In this document: positions 23,663 through 33,638 of the stretch, piece after piece
How the letters are laid out: each line of letters begins with the position of its first letter
Position numbering within the stretch: position 1 is the first letter of the stretch
Origin: Rhizophagus irregularis
Lineage: Eukaryota; Glomeromycota; Glomeromycetes; Glomerales; Glomeraceae
Length of the DNA: 64,000 bases
Direction of reading: 5' to 3'
Assembly (NCBI RefSeq): GCF_026210795.1
Contig: NC_089459.1
Coordinates: 1,364,001 to 1,428,000 of the forward strand
Notes under the pieces: model-generated
What the model saw: only the letters and a program-made list of their open reading frames with translations
The model's database searches: none
What the model was told of the DNA's origin: nothing
Translations under genes and position numbers: made by a program

Positions 23663-25683
23663 ATGGCTAAAGATAACAAAAAGAAAGATAACAAGTCTGA
23701 CAAAGATACTACTTCTAAACGTCCTGCCTCTAGCTCTCCAACTGGCAACGTTCCTGGTCAAGGTTCCTCTATGTCTGGTCCTTCGAACACTCCACCTTCG
23801 ACCACCTCTACTAATAAACGTACCAGAGTCAGTGCTGACGACTCTGTCATGGATGTTGATAAACCTCTCACGCCTCCTGGCCCTGTTGAGACAACTTCCG
23901 CTGAGATACCTTCTCAACCTGATACCTCCTCTCTTGACGCTTCTCAACACGCACCTGCTAATAATAATGATAAAGGCAAAAGCCCTGATATTACTCCCGC
24001 AGTTTCCTTCCCAGAACGTGCTGCCTCCCCAGACGCGTCCCAAGCTGCAGTACAATCTCAACCTACACTTTTTTACGCCTCGGCTGCTCCTAATGACGTC
24101 GAGGATTTTTGGACTCACTTCGCTTCGAACCGTGACGTGTGCGATGCGGTTGATTGACAACTTTCCTTGTTCCCCTCTTATGGTAGTCATGCCACGTGTA
24201 GTGGATCTAACGATTTGAAGAGGATCATCGTTCACTTCCGAAAAAAGGAAGATCTTGTCAAAGCCGTAGCTTCCCCTATGGATTCTTTGTTTGGCTTGCA
24301 TTTCCATGCATATGACCCCCAGGCTATTAAAGCAGATGAACACGTGCGTACCCTGGTGGTTACCGACATCCCCCTTTTTATAACTGACGCTCTTTTGCGT
24401 GGTACCTTTTCCCGTTACGGCAATATTGTTCGCTGCCATACCCGTTTATCTAAACTTTATCGTACTGCATACATTACCTTTGAATCTACTGGTGCTTTAC
24501 AGAACCTCGACTCTACCTGGGGCGTCCTTTGTGGAGGACATTGTTTGCGTATCTGCTCCGCTACTTTCTCACCTGAATAACGCGCTGAAAGACGCGCTTA
24601 TGTTGCTTTACTTGCCGGTCTCCCGCGTGGTACTATAGCGGTCGATCTTGCTGAAATTGCCGATGAAGTTTCCGCTAAATCTATCAATGTTCCCTTCTCT
24701 ATGAATTCTTACAATCCCAAACCTTACGCCTATTGCCATTTTGCCTCTAAAACGGCTATGGAAAATGCTAAATCTATTTCATGTGCCCTCAAGAAAGTTG
24801 GCCTTACCTGGCATTCTCCGGATGAGTCACTTCTCTTTGTCATCGATACGATCGCCCTAATTGTAACCCCGATCGATGTGGTTCTTCATCTAGACCTAAT
24901 CGCCCTTCTCGCCCTTGGCAATCTAATGATAAATTACGTGCTTTATATAACAAGCATCTACCTCCTTCTCATCCTGCTAAACGACATAACCGTTTTGCCC
25001 GCCCTGATAACAATAATGATGGACAAAGCCGTACCAATGCTTCTCGCCATCGTTCTAAATCCAGACCTAATAACTGACAACAATCTCGTTCTCGTTCTCA
25101 ACATCGACCATGGAATCGCGACAATCTTAATAACAACAATAATAATCTACGTCGTCGTATTCCTGATGCAAATGAACTTGATTACTATATTGATGGCATG
25201 GATGTTACATACCCTGCTCCTCCTACTGTGCTTACTGATTGGAAATCTATTGGTGCTGCTCTTGAAAAAGTAGTTGAAGAATTAGCCCTTCTTACCACAC
25301 AATTTGCTACCATGAACAGCCGCATCACTAATTTGGAATCTGCTATGGCTGCTCGTGCTCCTATTCCTGGCCCTTTTGTCACTAAACCTCCTTCCTACAT
25401 CCCTTCCTCTATGCAAGGATGGGATGATACAGTGAATCGAAATGATAATAATATCCTCGTTGATGTTAATTCTCCTCCTTTGCAATCAACAAGTGGTTTT
25501 TCCCCAATTCCTCATTTTGCTCCCATTCCACCTTCCAACGTCACCCCTTCCTCTCCTATTGATATGGAACAGCGACTCTCCTCTCTTTCTGACACTGTTG
25601 CCTCTTTGGCTGGCTCGATTAAAGAAGGAATCCAACAAAACAACCTCATCCTAGCTCGGCAACAAGGCCAGGCTAATCAATAA
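23663..25683 (+). pseudogene. LINE copy 3 ORF1, stop codons and one frameshift
   Basis: It starts ATGGCTAAAGATAAC. The reading frame is better kept than in copies 1 and 2. TGA replaces CGA after DAVD (24155-24157), TAA replaces CAA after SPE (24578-24580), one base is lost near 24825, and TGA replaces CGA in the Asn/Arg/Gln-rich region (about 25075). At the zinc motif this copy has CCCCGATCGATG without the extra base seen in copies 1 and 2. That shows the motif originally ran on into an Asp-Arg-Cys-Gly segment. Confidence 0.8.
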
Positions 25684-25731
25684 TTGTTCTCCTTTTCCCC
25701 TTCTTTATTACCGATTTATCAGTGTGTAATA

Positions 25732-28700
25732 ATGATGGACAACAAAAAACATTATTTTTCTCCTCACCCCTCTCCCCTTATTAAATTTGGTCAATTAAAT
25801 GTTAATGGTTTATGTTCTCCAGTTCGACAACAACATTTACTTAATTTTTTTCTTCACTCTTCCTTTGGTGCTTTATCTGTTAATGATACGCGTCTTTCCC
25901 CTTCAAATGCTAAATTTATTTTCAAAAACGAACACTCCCAACATCACTTTAAGTCCTATTGGGCTTGTTCATCTTCTTCTCGCCCTCATGATGGTGTTGG
26001 TATTTTGCTACGTAATTCTCTTCATAAGCATGTCCAAACAATTGATCCTTGGAAAGGTCGACTTCTTAAATTAGATTTGTTTTTTCATCAAACCAAAATC
26101 TCTATTATTTCTATATATTACCCTCCTTCTGGTTCTATTCATCAATCTATTTGTAATGATCTTATTACTAAACTCCTCTCCTGGCTTGATTATACCAGAA
26201 ATAACAATTATTTTGTAATTATTCTTGGCGACTTTAATATTGATGAAGTCGCTCATTCCCATTATTCAGCTAATCATTTTAAGCTTCTTCGCTTGCTTTC
26301 TTCTCGGTTTTTTACCGATCATCAAGCTCACTCTTCTACAAATGGTCCTGATCCCACCTTCTTTCATGATAATGGATCTTCTAGACTGGATTATATTTGG
26401 TCTTCACCTGGTTTTCCTGCCCCTGGTCTTTTTTCGCAAGTGGTTACTTGCCCGGATCTCCTTGATCGTCCTTTTACAGATTACAAAGTTCTTACAACTA
26501 TCTTTGACTTCAGTTCTTGCCTGGCTGTTTTGGCTAAATCTCGTCTCAAACAAAAAAAAGAAATGCGTACTATTTTCTCTTACGCTTCCACTTCAGTTGA
26601 ACAATGGAATAATTTTACCATTGAAGTAGATGATTCTCTTGGAGTTTATTTAGATAGACAATATCACCCTAATTTTGATTTCTCCTCTCTTTCTCTTGAT
26701 CGTATGTGGCATGCATTGAAAGCTGCCATACTTAGTGCTGCAATTGAAACATTACCCTTTCAAAAAGTCTCCAATACACACCGACATTCGTACTCTCCTG
26801 AATTAACTAAACTTATTGCTATTAACAAGTTTTTAGATCGATTTTTATATCGCCTTACTACTCGTCGTTCCAATCGGCCTACTCAAATTGCGCAAATGAC
26901 TGCTGCTTTGCCCTCCCATCTTGAGAATCTTACATCCTTGCTTCCTGATTATTTAGTTCCTACCTATTCTACATCCCCTGTATCTGTATTTAAATCGTTT
27001 TTACGATCACAGAAGAATTTAGTTTCTGCCTTTTTATCTACTAAATTTGCCCAACACCTTACGGACTCAGTGGAATATTATACTGCACTACGTGACGAAC
27101 ACTTTTCGACCTCGCTTGGCACCTTTATAGATTCTGCCCTATCAGTAGAAAAACGCTCGATTGTTCTTGATCGTGTCCTGGTTGTACCGGACTCAACTCC
27201 TACTTTATTAACGGATCCTTCGAATATTAAACAAGCTGCTATTTCTCATTTTCAATCGATTGTTTGTCCTCCGTTGGTCGCTATTCTTGTCCATCCCCAC
27301 TTGGTTTCCCATGACGAACTGCTTATCTCTTACAAATGTGTACGCTATTATATGATCCTGTTTTGGCGCCTATTTCCCTACAAGAATGGTCTGCTGTGAT
27401 TTCCTCCATGCCAAATAACAAAGCTTCCGGCCCTTCAAAAATTTCTTATGAGATGATTAAACACTTGTCCGTGAAGCCTTGGATTTTTCTCTTTTACTTG
27501 CCAATACTTGCCTTTCTTTGCGTGATATTCCTGCTGACTGGCGTGAAGCCGTGGTTTATCCTATTCCTAAACCTCATGACTTTGATGCTCAACTTAAGAA
27601 CACCCGACCTATTACCCTTCTGGAAACTGTTCGAAAATGTGTAGTTAAGGTCGTCACGAATCGTCTTTCCAACATCCTTGCTGATAATAAAATTCTCCAA
27701 GGTGGTAATTTTGCTGGTTTACCTGGTAGTTCTACGGATGTCCCTATTAAGATGCTTGATGCGATTATTCATCAACATAAACATGACTCTACTGATGATC
27801 AGGAACTATGGATCGTTTCTCAAGATATCTCTAAAGCTTTTGATTCTATGGATTTAAATATGCTTAAATTAGCTTTAGATAGATTACATATCCCTGCACT
27901 TTTAGTGCGATTTATTTTGAATCTTTTTACACGACGAAATAATAAGATTATTACTTGTCATGGCGATACAGCTGCTTATAGAGTACGTGTTGGTATCGAT
28001 CAAGGAGAAATCATTTCCCCTCTTCTTTGGGTTATTTATTTGGATCCCTTACTTACTATTTTGAATCAAGAAGCACGAGATCCTTTTATTTTAAATTCTT
28101 CAGCTCTTCTAAATTATTCTCCACTTGAATTTAAACAACATTCCTTACCAATTTCACATTTAACGTTTATGGATGATTCTACACTTATTGCCTCTTCAAA
28201 GTCCGGAATAGAAGATCGTCTTTCTATTACTGCTGAATTTTATACTTTAAATAATGTTCAAGCCAATTCTGCAAAATATGTTCTTCTTTCATCCTCTTCG
28301 CCTTTTTCAAAGATTATTTTTGAACTTTTACCTTCTTCTTTAGTTTCCGATACTTCTCTTTCCCTTTCCTCTTTATCTCTTAATACTTCATTTCGTTTCT
28401 TAGGAGTTTGGTTTTCCTTGTCCGCCTCTTCCGCTTTTGTTTTGAAACAAGCGTGCTCCATGGTCAAAGATATGGCTGCTCTTCTGGGCCCGAAGAAATT
28501 ATTAGCTCAACATGTGGCCTATCTCTATAATGCTGTCCTTCTTCCGCGATTGGAATTTCGTCTTCAAACTACCCTTTTCTCTGAAAGTACTATTCAATCA
28601 ATAGTTAAACCTATGTTTTCAGTACTTCGAAGAAAAGCTGGACTTGCTGCGACTACTCCGTTGGCTTTGTTATTTCTTAAACTTCCTTTTTCGATTCAGA

Positions 28701-31111
28701 ATGCTTTTTATCGATTCCTTTCTTCCCATATCGCATCTTGGCAAAAAATTTTCATTCACCCTGACTTCAAAGATTTTGCCCTTTATACTATCTCCTATCT
28801 TCAAGGATATTTGGGTGCTGAAAGTTGCCCGACTACTATTGACTTAGAACCATGGTCACAAGTCATTTCTTTACTGATGCATACTTTGTTTAATTCATTA
28901 TTGTTTTCTTCGCGATTGAATATCACGTGGTCCCTCTCTTTCTGACCTCTGAGGCAGGACTTGCAACCAGCTTCGCCACTCTGATCCATCTTACCGCATT
29001 CGATTTTTCAGACTGCTTGGAAACTTTGGAAAAATTTGAATCTTTTTGTCCTTGCTCAATTGGTTTCCCCTTGTGGACGATATCTTATGAATTGGCTTGA
29101 CCTTCGATACCTTGGTATCGTTGGTCGTAAAGGACGGATTCCTACTTGGTTCAATTTTATTAAAAATAATTTTCTTTCTTCTCCTTTTTCTTCTTTATTG
29201 TTGCCTTTATATTTTATTAATTCTTCTTTTACTTTAGCTTTCCCTTGTTTATTAGATCATACTGTTAAAGATTATTTTTTTTATCCTCAATGGGCTATTA
29301 ATTTTAATTCCGCTACCCAAACTTTATCTGTGGGCCGTGTTTGTATCACCTACAAGAAACAAGATTCTGCTATCATGTCTCATTGGCTTCCTGTATCCTC
29401 CTCCGCTGATGAACGATCTTACAATCCTTGTCCTGGATGTTCCTTTAATATCCCCGCCTTATCCAAGAAATCCGCAATTAAGCAACGCTGTAATAGCGAG
29501 AAGTGTTTTTTTAATGTAATCTTATCAGAAACCGTAGGCTATCCTACCAGAAATGCCAAAGTCTTTGCGGCTTACCTTCCGATTACTTTATCTACTTCAT
29601 GGAGTTATGCTACTTCTCTGGCTCTTGTTCATTTGTCAAAACCGTCTTTATCTACTTTTTCCACTCTCTCTTCTCCCTTGAAGGATAAGACTAACGATAT
29701 TGTTTTACCACTTTCCGTGCAATCTCTGTATACTGATGGTTCTTTTCATGTTGCTACGGACTCTTCACCTGCTTCCATAACCTCTGCTTGGCTTGCCCTT
29801 GATAATGATGGACTTATTCTTGAATCTTCATCTTTGCAACTTTTTTCATGTCTTCCTTCAGCCTTACGTTCTGAAATCTATGCTGTTGTATTAGGACTAA
29901 ACGCTCTTTCCCGTGGCTCTTCAATCTCCATTCATACTGATTGTAGTCAGCTTATCTCATTATGGAAACGCTTTGTTGATGCTCCCTTCTCACCGAAGTT
30001 GCTTCGTGAACATAATCATCTCCTTTGGCTTTCTATTCGATATCTTATTATGGATCGCGACCTTAAGGTTGATTTGATTAAAGTCCCTGCTCATGGCGAT
30101 GACATCTATAATATGCAAGCGGATTCATTGGCAAAAGATGCTCATTCGTCTTCCCCACCTAATATTTCACCTTTGGCATTTTGTTATGCTCCGTGCTTGT
30201 TATTATTTAATTCTTTGCCTATTGACATGAATATTCGTCATTTCCTCCGCTCTATAGCTGATGCTCGTGCTCTTTTATCTTTCTGTTCACTGGCACGGTT
30301 TACTGCTTTTGGTTCCCCTTCACTTTTTGATTGGGCTGGTATATATTTTTGCCTTTCACAAATTAAAGGTTTTGCTTCGCATAAGAATGGTCGTCCTGAA
30401 TTCTGGATCTTCCGTATCAAACTCCTTTTGGATATGTTGCCTACTTTAACTACTCTTCAACAACGCAAACCTTATTTATATTCTCCCGATTGGCTTTGTC
30501 CACAATGCAACTCAGCTCCTGAAGATTTGAATCATCTTTGGACTTGTCCTTATATTCTTCCAGATTTAAATCTGTGTTTGACACATCGTTCTGAAATTGT
30601 CAAATTCAGAGATTCTTGTTTATCTTCGTTTTTATCTTTGAAGCCTTTGGATATTATTTTCCAAACTGAATTCTCTGCTTTAGAATGTTGGAACTATGAA
30701 ACTCCTTCTTTGTCCTGTCTTTGGCTTACTAGAGGATTGTTGCCTGCGCATTTAACAGCATTTTTAAACCAACACTTTCCTCTCTCTGTCATATACAAGA
30801 TTATTTCTCCTCTCCTTAATGACTTTCAAGTCGAATTGTATGGTGAAATTTGGCTGTGTCGGAATGTTCTTTTCCATGCTTGGGAAGAGTCGCAGGGTAT
30901 CTCGGCTGCTTCCAAATTACGTGGCTCATCTATAAATTCTTCTCCTATTGTTTCTTCTCCACATACAAATAACTCTTCTTTGGCGACAGTTTCTCAGGAT
31001 TCCTGGATTTCTTGGATATCCTCTTCTATAATTCGGGGTGGATCATGGATCTCGCACTTGGATTTTCTGCGCCGCTTAACAGTTCAACCTCTTAGGATTT
31101 CTTTCTGGTAA
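25732..31111 (+). pseudogene. LINE copy 3 ORF2 (APE-RT-RNase H), about 1,790 codons, broken
   Basis: Open from MMDNKKHYFS through the complete endonuclease (GDFN, SRLDYIW, FTD-Y-K where the other copies have FTDHK) to about 27265. A scrambled stretch at 27270-27345 and a one-base loss near 27470 break the thumb-side linker. The reverse transcriptase (27479-28942) is then open with SQDISKAFDSM and FMDDS. Two in-frame TGA codons follow (28943-28945, 28982-28984). From 29036 to 31111 the RNase H and zinc-motif part is open. The change of His to Tyr in the FTDHK motif would by itself be expected to cripple the endonuclease, since this His is the catalytic base in APE-type enzymes. Confidence 0.9.
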
Positions 31112-31380
31112 CGGACTGGATTTTTGGATGTTGGATAGTTGACTCACACTGGCCTTCGGGTAAAGTTGGAGTATGCGATTCTGTAATAGTCTAGTTTTTC
31201 TTTGCTTTAAATTTATTTTAGTTTAGATTTCTTTACTTGTATGAGTCGTGAAGCTACTCTTTTATTTTTATTAGTTTATTTTCTTATTTTTGTAATATTG
31301 TTCGTTTGAATTTTCGATGTTAAAATATAAATAAAAATAAAGTCATAAGACTGTTTGCACAGGGAAAAGGATAAAACTAA

Positions 31381-31473
31381 GGGTTGGTCGGCCTATATCT
31401 CGGTAGTTATACTTGGGGCAGGCTGCATTAACATAGTATGGTGAGGTCGCAGGTTCGATTCCCATGACCACGG
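31381..31473 (+). other. tRNA-like module 1 (A box and B box)
   Basis: A box TATCTCGGTAG matches 9 of 11 consensus positions; B box GGTTCGATTCC is perfect; spacing is 56 bp, typical of tRNA genes. The acceptor and T stems pair poorly, so this is a tRNA-derived pol III promoter rather than a working tRNA gene. Confidence 0.6.
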
Positions 31474-31645
31474 AAATAAAAAGAATTTTACTGCGGACGC
31501 TACAACCAATAGCGTGAAGGTACAGGGATTAGTGTAGTTGGACTGCATCATGGCGAATTAGTGTGTACGGTTAGGCCGCACATTTCAACTAAAGGTCATG
31601 GTATCCTTCTAACGTTTCCTATGAGGCTATTGGTATGTGCGCAGT

Positions 31646-31975
31646 CCTGTCCTTGAGGTCACTACTATACCTTGGGAGGGACTTCCTGTTCAGGCGGTCA
31701 CTCCACGATACCACTGGGGCGCAGTAATGGCTAGATGGTCGTCCTAGATGGTAAAGCTGAGGGTGCAATGTCTTAGTGGTAGTTTGACCTTCTGTTAGGT
31801 CTTAGACCAACCAAGGTGTTCGTACACAGAACAGGTAGCATGGTTATGGGGTTCGATTCCCCACTTCTTGGGTCCTGGTATGATCCCCGGTGTTCCGATA
31901 CCCACTATAAGCGATCCTGGACAGAAGCCTGCTACTTCCTGTCCGAGTGGTCACTACAAAGTATACCACTTGGGG
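31646..31975 (+). repeat. Three internal repeats, CCTGT..C...GGTCACT....ATACC..TGGG
   Basis: Related segments at 31646-31678, 31685-31720 and about 31938-31975 share a CCTGT(C/T)C start, a GGTCACT core, an ATACC block and a TGGG end. They lie between and just after the tRNA-like modules and may be relics of an internal duplication of the SINE body. Confidence 0.55.
31762..31870 (+). other. tRNA-like module 2 (A box, B box, perfect T arm)
   Basis: A box TGTCTTAGTGG matches 10 of 11 consensus positions. B box GGTTCGATTCC lies 81 bp downstream within a perfect 5-bp T stem. The long spacing would need an intron or insert in the anticodon region, and the acceptor stem does not close, so it is better read as tRNA-derived than as a functional tRNA. 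Confidence 0.55.
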
Positions 31976-32373
31976 TAAACAACTGTACTATCGGTGCTAG
32001 GTAATCGCGGGCTGTAGTGGCCTTTGAATGAGACTTAGTACCTAAAATGGTGGTATGTAAGGGTACTAGATGGTTAATGTTACCTGTCGAAAGTCCTCCA
32101 TGAAAGTAGATGCTCTCTAAAGGTCGTTAAATAAATTGAGTATCAGTATCATGCAATGGGTATAGGATGAGTAGACGGCGTGTACCTAGCTTCAGATCAG
32201 CCTATAATGGCCCGATGGGGGATGTCTTCTATAGTGGTGCTGTTACCTGAGGAATTAAGTACTCGGTATAATGGTTGCCCATTGAAGATGATAGGACACA
32301 GACCCGAGATTAGTCTTATAAGAGGCAATGGGTGGTCTGGCCGTAAACATTAGCAAAGGAAAAGGATAAAACT

Positions 32374-32579
32374 CAATGGGTATAGGATGAGTAGGCGGCG
32401 TGTACCTAGCTTTAGATCAGGCCTAAAATGGCCCGAATGGGGGATGCTTCTTATAGTGGTGCTGTTCTTGCGGGAATTAAGTGCTCGGTATAATGGTTGC
32501 CCATTGAAAATGATAGGACACAGACCCGAGATTAGTCTCATAAGAGGCAATGGGTGGTCTGGCCGTATACACTTGCAAA
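32374..32579 (+). mobile_element. SINE-like unit, 5'-truncated copy 2 (206 bp)
   Basis: Begins CAATGGGTATAGGATGAG directly after a 16-bp target copy, matching the long copy from about 32155 to its end. It finishes CACTTGCAAA before the next target copy. The truncated 5' end with a full 3' end is what target-primed reverse transcription produces. Confidence 0.75.
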
Positions 32580-32595
32580 GGAAAAGGATAAAACT

Positions 32596-32807
32596 TCAGT
32601 ATAATGGGTATAGGATGAGTAGGCGGCGTGTACTGGTCTTGGATCGGACTAAAAAATAAAAAATGCGATGAATGTCTTCTATAGTGGTGCTGTTACCTGA
32701 GGAATTAAGTACTCGGTATAATGGTTGCCCATTGAAGATGATAGGACACAGACCCGAGATTAGTCTCATAAGAGGCAATGGGTGGTCTGGCTGTAAACAC
32801 TTGCAAA
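32596..32807 (+). mobile_element. SINE-like unit, 5'-truncated copy 3 (212 bp)
   Basis: Begins TCAGTATAATGGGTATAGG, several bases further upstream in the SINE than copy 2, so its truncation point is different. It has an A-rich replacement near 32650-32665 (AAAAAATAAAAAATG) and ends CACTTGCAAA next to the last 16-bp target copy. Confidence 0.75.
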
Positions 32808-33130
32808 GGAAAAGGATAAAACTAGCAATGATTCGATTCGTGCTCGAGACGATTCTAACAAGCTATGATACATCTTTGTACGATTATTAGATGCCAAGTT
32901 ATTTAATATATTCTTTATATACCTGTGATTATAAATGGTTCTTTTTAATATAAGATGTTTGAGGATAGGTGTGATAGTGACTATAGATAGATTGTGACTA
33001 TATAGGATAGATTTTAATAATAAAGTATTTTGAACATTCAACTGGTGTGACTATATAGTAGAATGTGACTATAACGGGAGTAACTATAGAGGGAGTTGAC
33101 TGTACTTTTAATTAAAAAAAATGTTTACAC

Positions 33131-33426
33131 AGGACCCCGGATATCTAATATAAAGGTCATAATGGACTTTTGGCCAAAAACACCCCTTTTTGCTGAAACT
33201 CAAAAAATCGTTTTTTGTAAATATCTCAGCATCCAGTAATTCAATTTTAATGAACTTTTTTTTATTTTGTAGCCCTCATTTAGCTCTACAATTTAAAAAA
33301 ATGTTCATCAAAATTGGACCACTGGATGCCGAGATATTTACAAAAAACGATTTTTGTTTCCCCGAAAAATGGGCCAATCTGCCGAAAGTGTGACTTATGA
33401 CCTGTTTTGGAGATATCCAGGGTCCT
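33131..33426. mobile_element. Foldback MITE (296 bp) with 8-bp duplication GTTTACAC
   Basis: The ends AGGACCCCGGATATCT / AGATATCCAGGGTCCT are inverted repeats. The flanks GTTTACAC (33123-33130 and 33427-33434) are identical. Almost the entire element is one hairpin: the left arm with TTTGTAAATATCTCAGCATC pairs with the right arm GATGCCGAGATATTTACAAA around a centre near 33270. An 8-bp duplication suits hAT or P superfamilies. No coding capacity; the short ORFs here come from the palindrome. Confidence 0.82.
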
Positions 33427-33434
33427 GTTTACAC

Positions 33435-33638
33435 AACATTTTTACTTTTCAAAATATTTTTTAATTAAAAAATATTTGTACAATATTTTTTATAAAATGT
33501 TTTAATAAAAACATTTTTGCAACATTTTTTTATAAAATACTTAATAAAAACATTTTTGCAACATTTTTTATTAAAATGATTACAAAACATTGTAAAAACA
33601 TTTTTTTAAATCAAATTACTTATTAAAAATATTTTTTC
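33435..33638. repeat. AT-rich tandem repeats with AACATTTTTGC core
   Basis: Repeated units of about 50-60 bp containing AAAACATTTTTGCAACATTTTT (read as two abutting half-units) at about 33455-33620 continue the array seen at 6486-7137. The array was split by the DNA transposon at 7138 and by the foldback element at 33131. Confidence 0.6.

Larger units (their letters stand above)
23536..31362 (+). mobile_element. LINE copy 3 (about 7.83 kb)
   Basis: Same organisation between target copies at 23520 and 31363, with a third distinct 5' junction (AAAACTA before ACTCTCTCCCG). It is the most diverged of the three in its 3' half (for example around 29650-29800 and 30920-30970). It shows several C-to-T changes at CpG relative to copies 1 and 2. 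Its ORF1-ORF2 spacing is about 50 nt. Confidence 0.92.
31379..32357 (+). mobile_element. SINE-like retroelement, long copy, with two tRNA-like promoter modules
   Basis: A 979-bp non-coding unit, visibly richer in GC than its surroundings, between two 16-bp target copies. Near its 5' end is an A-box-like TATCTCGGTAG (31396-31406) and a perfect B box GGTTCGATTCC (31452-31462). A second pair follows: TGTCTTAGTGG (31769-31779) and GGTTCGATTCC (31850-31860). The latter forms a perfect T arm, TGGGG-TTCGATT-CCCCA. The 3' end reads TAGCAAA before the target, close to the LINE end TTGCACA. These are the marks of a tRNA-derived SINE mobilised by a LINE. No convincing ORF is present. Confidence 0.65.
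7802..32823 (+). repeat. Seven identical 16-bp target-site duplications GGAAAAGGATAAAACT
   Basis: Exact copies lie at 7802-7817, 15668-15683, 23520-23535, 31363-31378, 32358-32373, 32580-32595 and 32808-32823. They separate three LINE copies and three SINE-like units, so each insertion has one copy on both sides. The corresponding stretch of the DNA transposon's other internal repeat units (for example GATCCTAGAAAGACGATCTT) aligns with it. It therefore looks like native target DNA duplicated at each insertion, not part of the retroelements. Confidence 0.88.
7138..33102. mobile_element. TA-flanked DNA transposon (about 1 kb) split by a 25-kb retroelement array
   Basis: The left end CAGTCAACTCTCTTTATAG and the right end, read in reverse as CAGTCAACTCCCTCTATAG, are inverted repeats flanked by TA (7136-7137, 33103-33104). 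Only 7138-7817 and 32824-33102 belong to it. No transposase remains, so it is non-autonomous; its TIR resembles that of the pogo element at 2175. Internally it has four tandem units of about 150-180 bp (from about 7295, 7440, 7590 and 7778), each with ACCATTCGATTCGTC. The fourth unit is the one interrupted by the array: its 5' part ends at 7817 and its 3' part (AGCAATGATTCGATTCG) resumes at 32824. Confidence 0.82.

Noticed and set aside
23633-24439. 268-codon open frame on the minus strand across LINE ORF1
   Set aside because: It is antisense to ORF1 and follows its codon pattern; a similar antisense frame recurs only where ORF1 does.
7818-31362. Tandem LINE array formed by unequal crossing-over or assembly duplication
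   Set aside because: Copies differ by many scattered substitutions and separate frameshifts, and each 5' junction is different. This fits separate insertions better, though some recombination cannot be excluded.
31381-31870. Functional tRNA genes
   Set aside because: B boxes are perfect, but the acceptor stems do not close and the A-B spacing of the second is too long; the modules sit inside a retroelement.
33190-33393. 67-codon frame in the hairpin MITE
   Set aside because: It runs through both palindrome arms and the loop, with no protein-like features.
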